From NCBI RefSeq assembly GCF_022601735.1, contig NZ_JAKUMM010000006.1, positions 251,483 to 315,482 of the forward strand: DNA of 64,000 nt, read 5' to 3'. The notes beneath the pieces are model-generated. The model did no database searches and was not told the DNA's origin. It saw only the letters and a list, made by a program, of their open reading frames with translations. Positions 63,566 through 64,000 of this stretch are shown here, piece after piece (the first letter of the stretch is position 1; the number at the start of each line of letters is the position of its first letter). The stretch comes from Atopomonas sediminilitoris (GTDB lineage Bacteria; Pseudomonadota; Gammaproteobacteria; Pseudomonadales; Pseudomonadaceae). The position numbers were made by a program, and so were the translations under genes.

Positions 63566-64000
63566 TTACTCGATGATCTTGGCTACAACGCCTGCACCAA
63601 CGGTACGGCCACCTTCGCGAATCGCGAAACGCAGGCCTTCGTCCATGGCGATCGGCTTGATCAGGGTAACAACCATTTTCACGTTGTCGCCCGGCATAAC
63701 CATCTCAACGCCTTCTGGCAGTTCACACGAACCAGTTACGTCAGTGGTACGGAAGTAGAACTGAGGACGATAGCCCTTGAAGAAAGGAGTATGACGACCA
63801 CCTTCTTCTTTAGACAGAACGTACACTTCAGCTTCGAATTTGGTGTGCGGCTTGATGGTGCCCGGCTTAGCCAATACCTGACCACGCTCTACGTCGTCAC
63901 GCTTGGTGCCGCGCAGCAATACACCGCAGTTCTCACCAGCACGACCTTCGTCAAGCAGCTTGCGGAACATCTCAACACCAGTACAGGTAGTCTTGGTGGT
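63566..64000 (-). CDS. tuf: Elongation factor Tu, C-terminal part
   Basis: The last 144 residues of EF-Tu; the N-terminal GTPase domain is outside the right edge. Residues [41 protein letters not shown] belong to domain II and [73 protein letters not shown] to domain III. It is followed by a hairpin terminator and then the S10 operon promoter. Whether it is tufA or tufB cannot be told from this part, though position before rpsJ suggests tufA (inference). Confidence 0.98.
   Translation of the reverse strand, partial: TTKTTCTGVEMFRKLLDEGRAGENCGVLLRGTKRDDVERGQVLAKPGTIKPHTKFEAEVYVLSKEEGGRHTPFFKGYRPQFYFRTTDVTGSCELPEGVEMVMPGDNVKMVVTLIKPIAMDEGLRFAIREGGRTVGAGVVAKIIE

Overview
The window is bacterial, GC-rich and gene-dense, and looks like a chromosome segment of a gammaproteobacterium in or near Pseudomonadaceae. 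The grounds are gene content and order (my recall of family synteny, not a search): clpB-pgeF-rluD-bamD-pilS-pilR, rnfH-ratA-smpB, lldR-lldP-lldD-dld, a leucine dehydrogenase gene next to E1alpha/E1beta/E2 genes, and a S10-spc-alpha ribosomal cluster with Pseudomonas-type protein lengths.

Layout. 1-4.1 kb: a truncated M23 peptidase gene, a DUF721 gene, rnfH-ratA, a sodium-coupled neurotransmitter-family transporter, and smpB. 4.1-9.7 kb: a divergent GntR/UTRA regulator and a five-gene operon (periplasmic binding protein, alkaline-phosphatase-superfamily hydrolase, two permeases, ATPase). Two back-to-back PHO-box promoters lie between them, so I read this as a phosphate-starvation system importing and cleaving a phosphonate or phosphate ester. 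9.8-16.7 kb: a lipoprotein, a BASS transporter, an SDR epimerase, a secreted beta-propeller protein with a haem c motif, an MFS exporter and an AraC regulator, forming an uncharacterised metabolic cluster. 16.8-23.7 kb: the LldR-controlled lactate operon, with a 29-codon lipoprotein-like ORF translationally coupled to lldP. 23.9-24.2 kb: a tRNA-Asn-Pro-Lys operon. 24.4-37.9 kb: DUF1631 and PilZ genes, clpB with a sigma-32-like promoter, pgeF, rluD, bamD, nadE, and pilS-pilR.

37.9-40.6 kb is the accessory part. It holds a two-gene unit of unknown function between direct REP-like repeats, with a G9 tract in the first gene. Beyond it lies about 0.9 kb of dispersed repeats in inverted orientation around seven copies of a heptamer. 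40.4-49.6 kb: a small secreted protein, a branched-chain amino acid catabolic operon (leucine dehydrogenase plus a 2-oxoacid dehydrogenase E1/E2), a secreted alpha-helical protein, a crotonase-fold protein, an SDR, an OmpA-type lipoprotein and a metallo-beta-lactamase-fold hydrolase.

49.7-64 kb is the ribosomal cluster on the minus strand, read from the truncated tuf at the right edge through rpsJ to rplQ. Strong sigma-70 promoters are visible before rpsJ (S10 operon) and rpsM (alpha operon), with hairpins between rpsQ/rplN, rpsN/rpsH and rpmJ/rpsM. Starts were moved inward from the longest ORF wherever a Shine-Dalgarno sequence, family N-terminus or gene overlap supported it.
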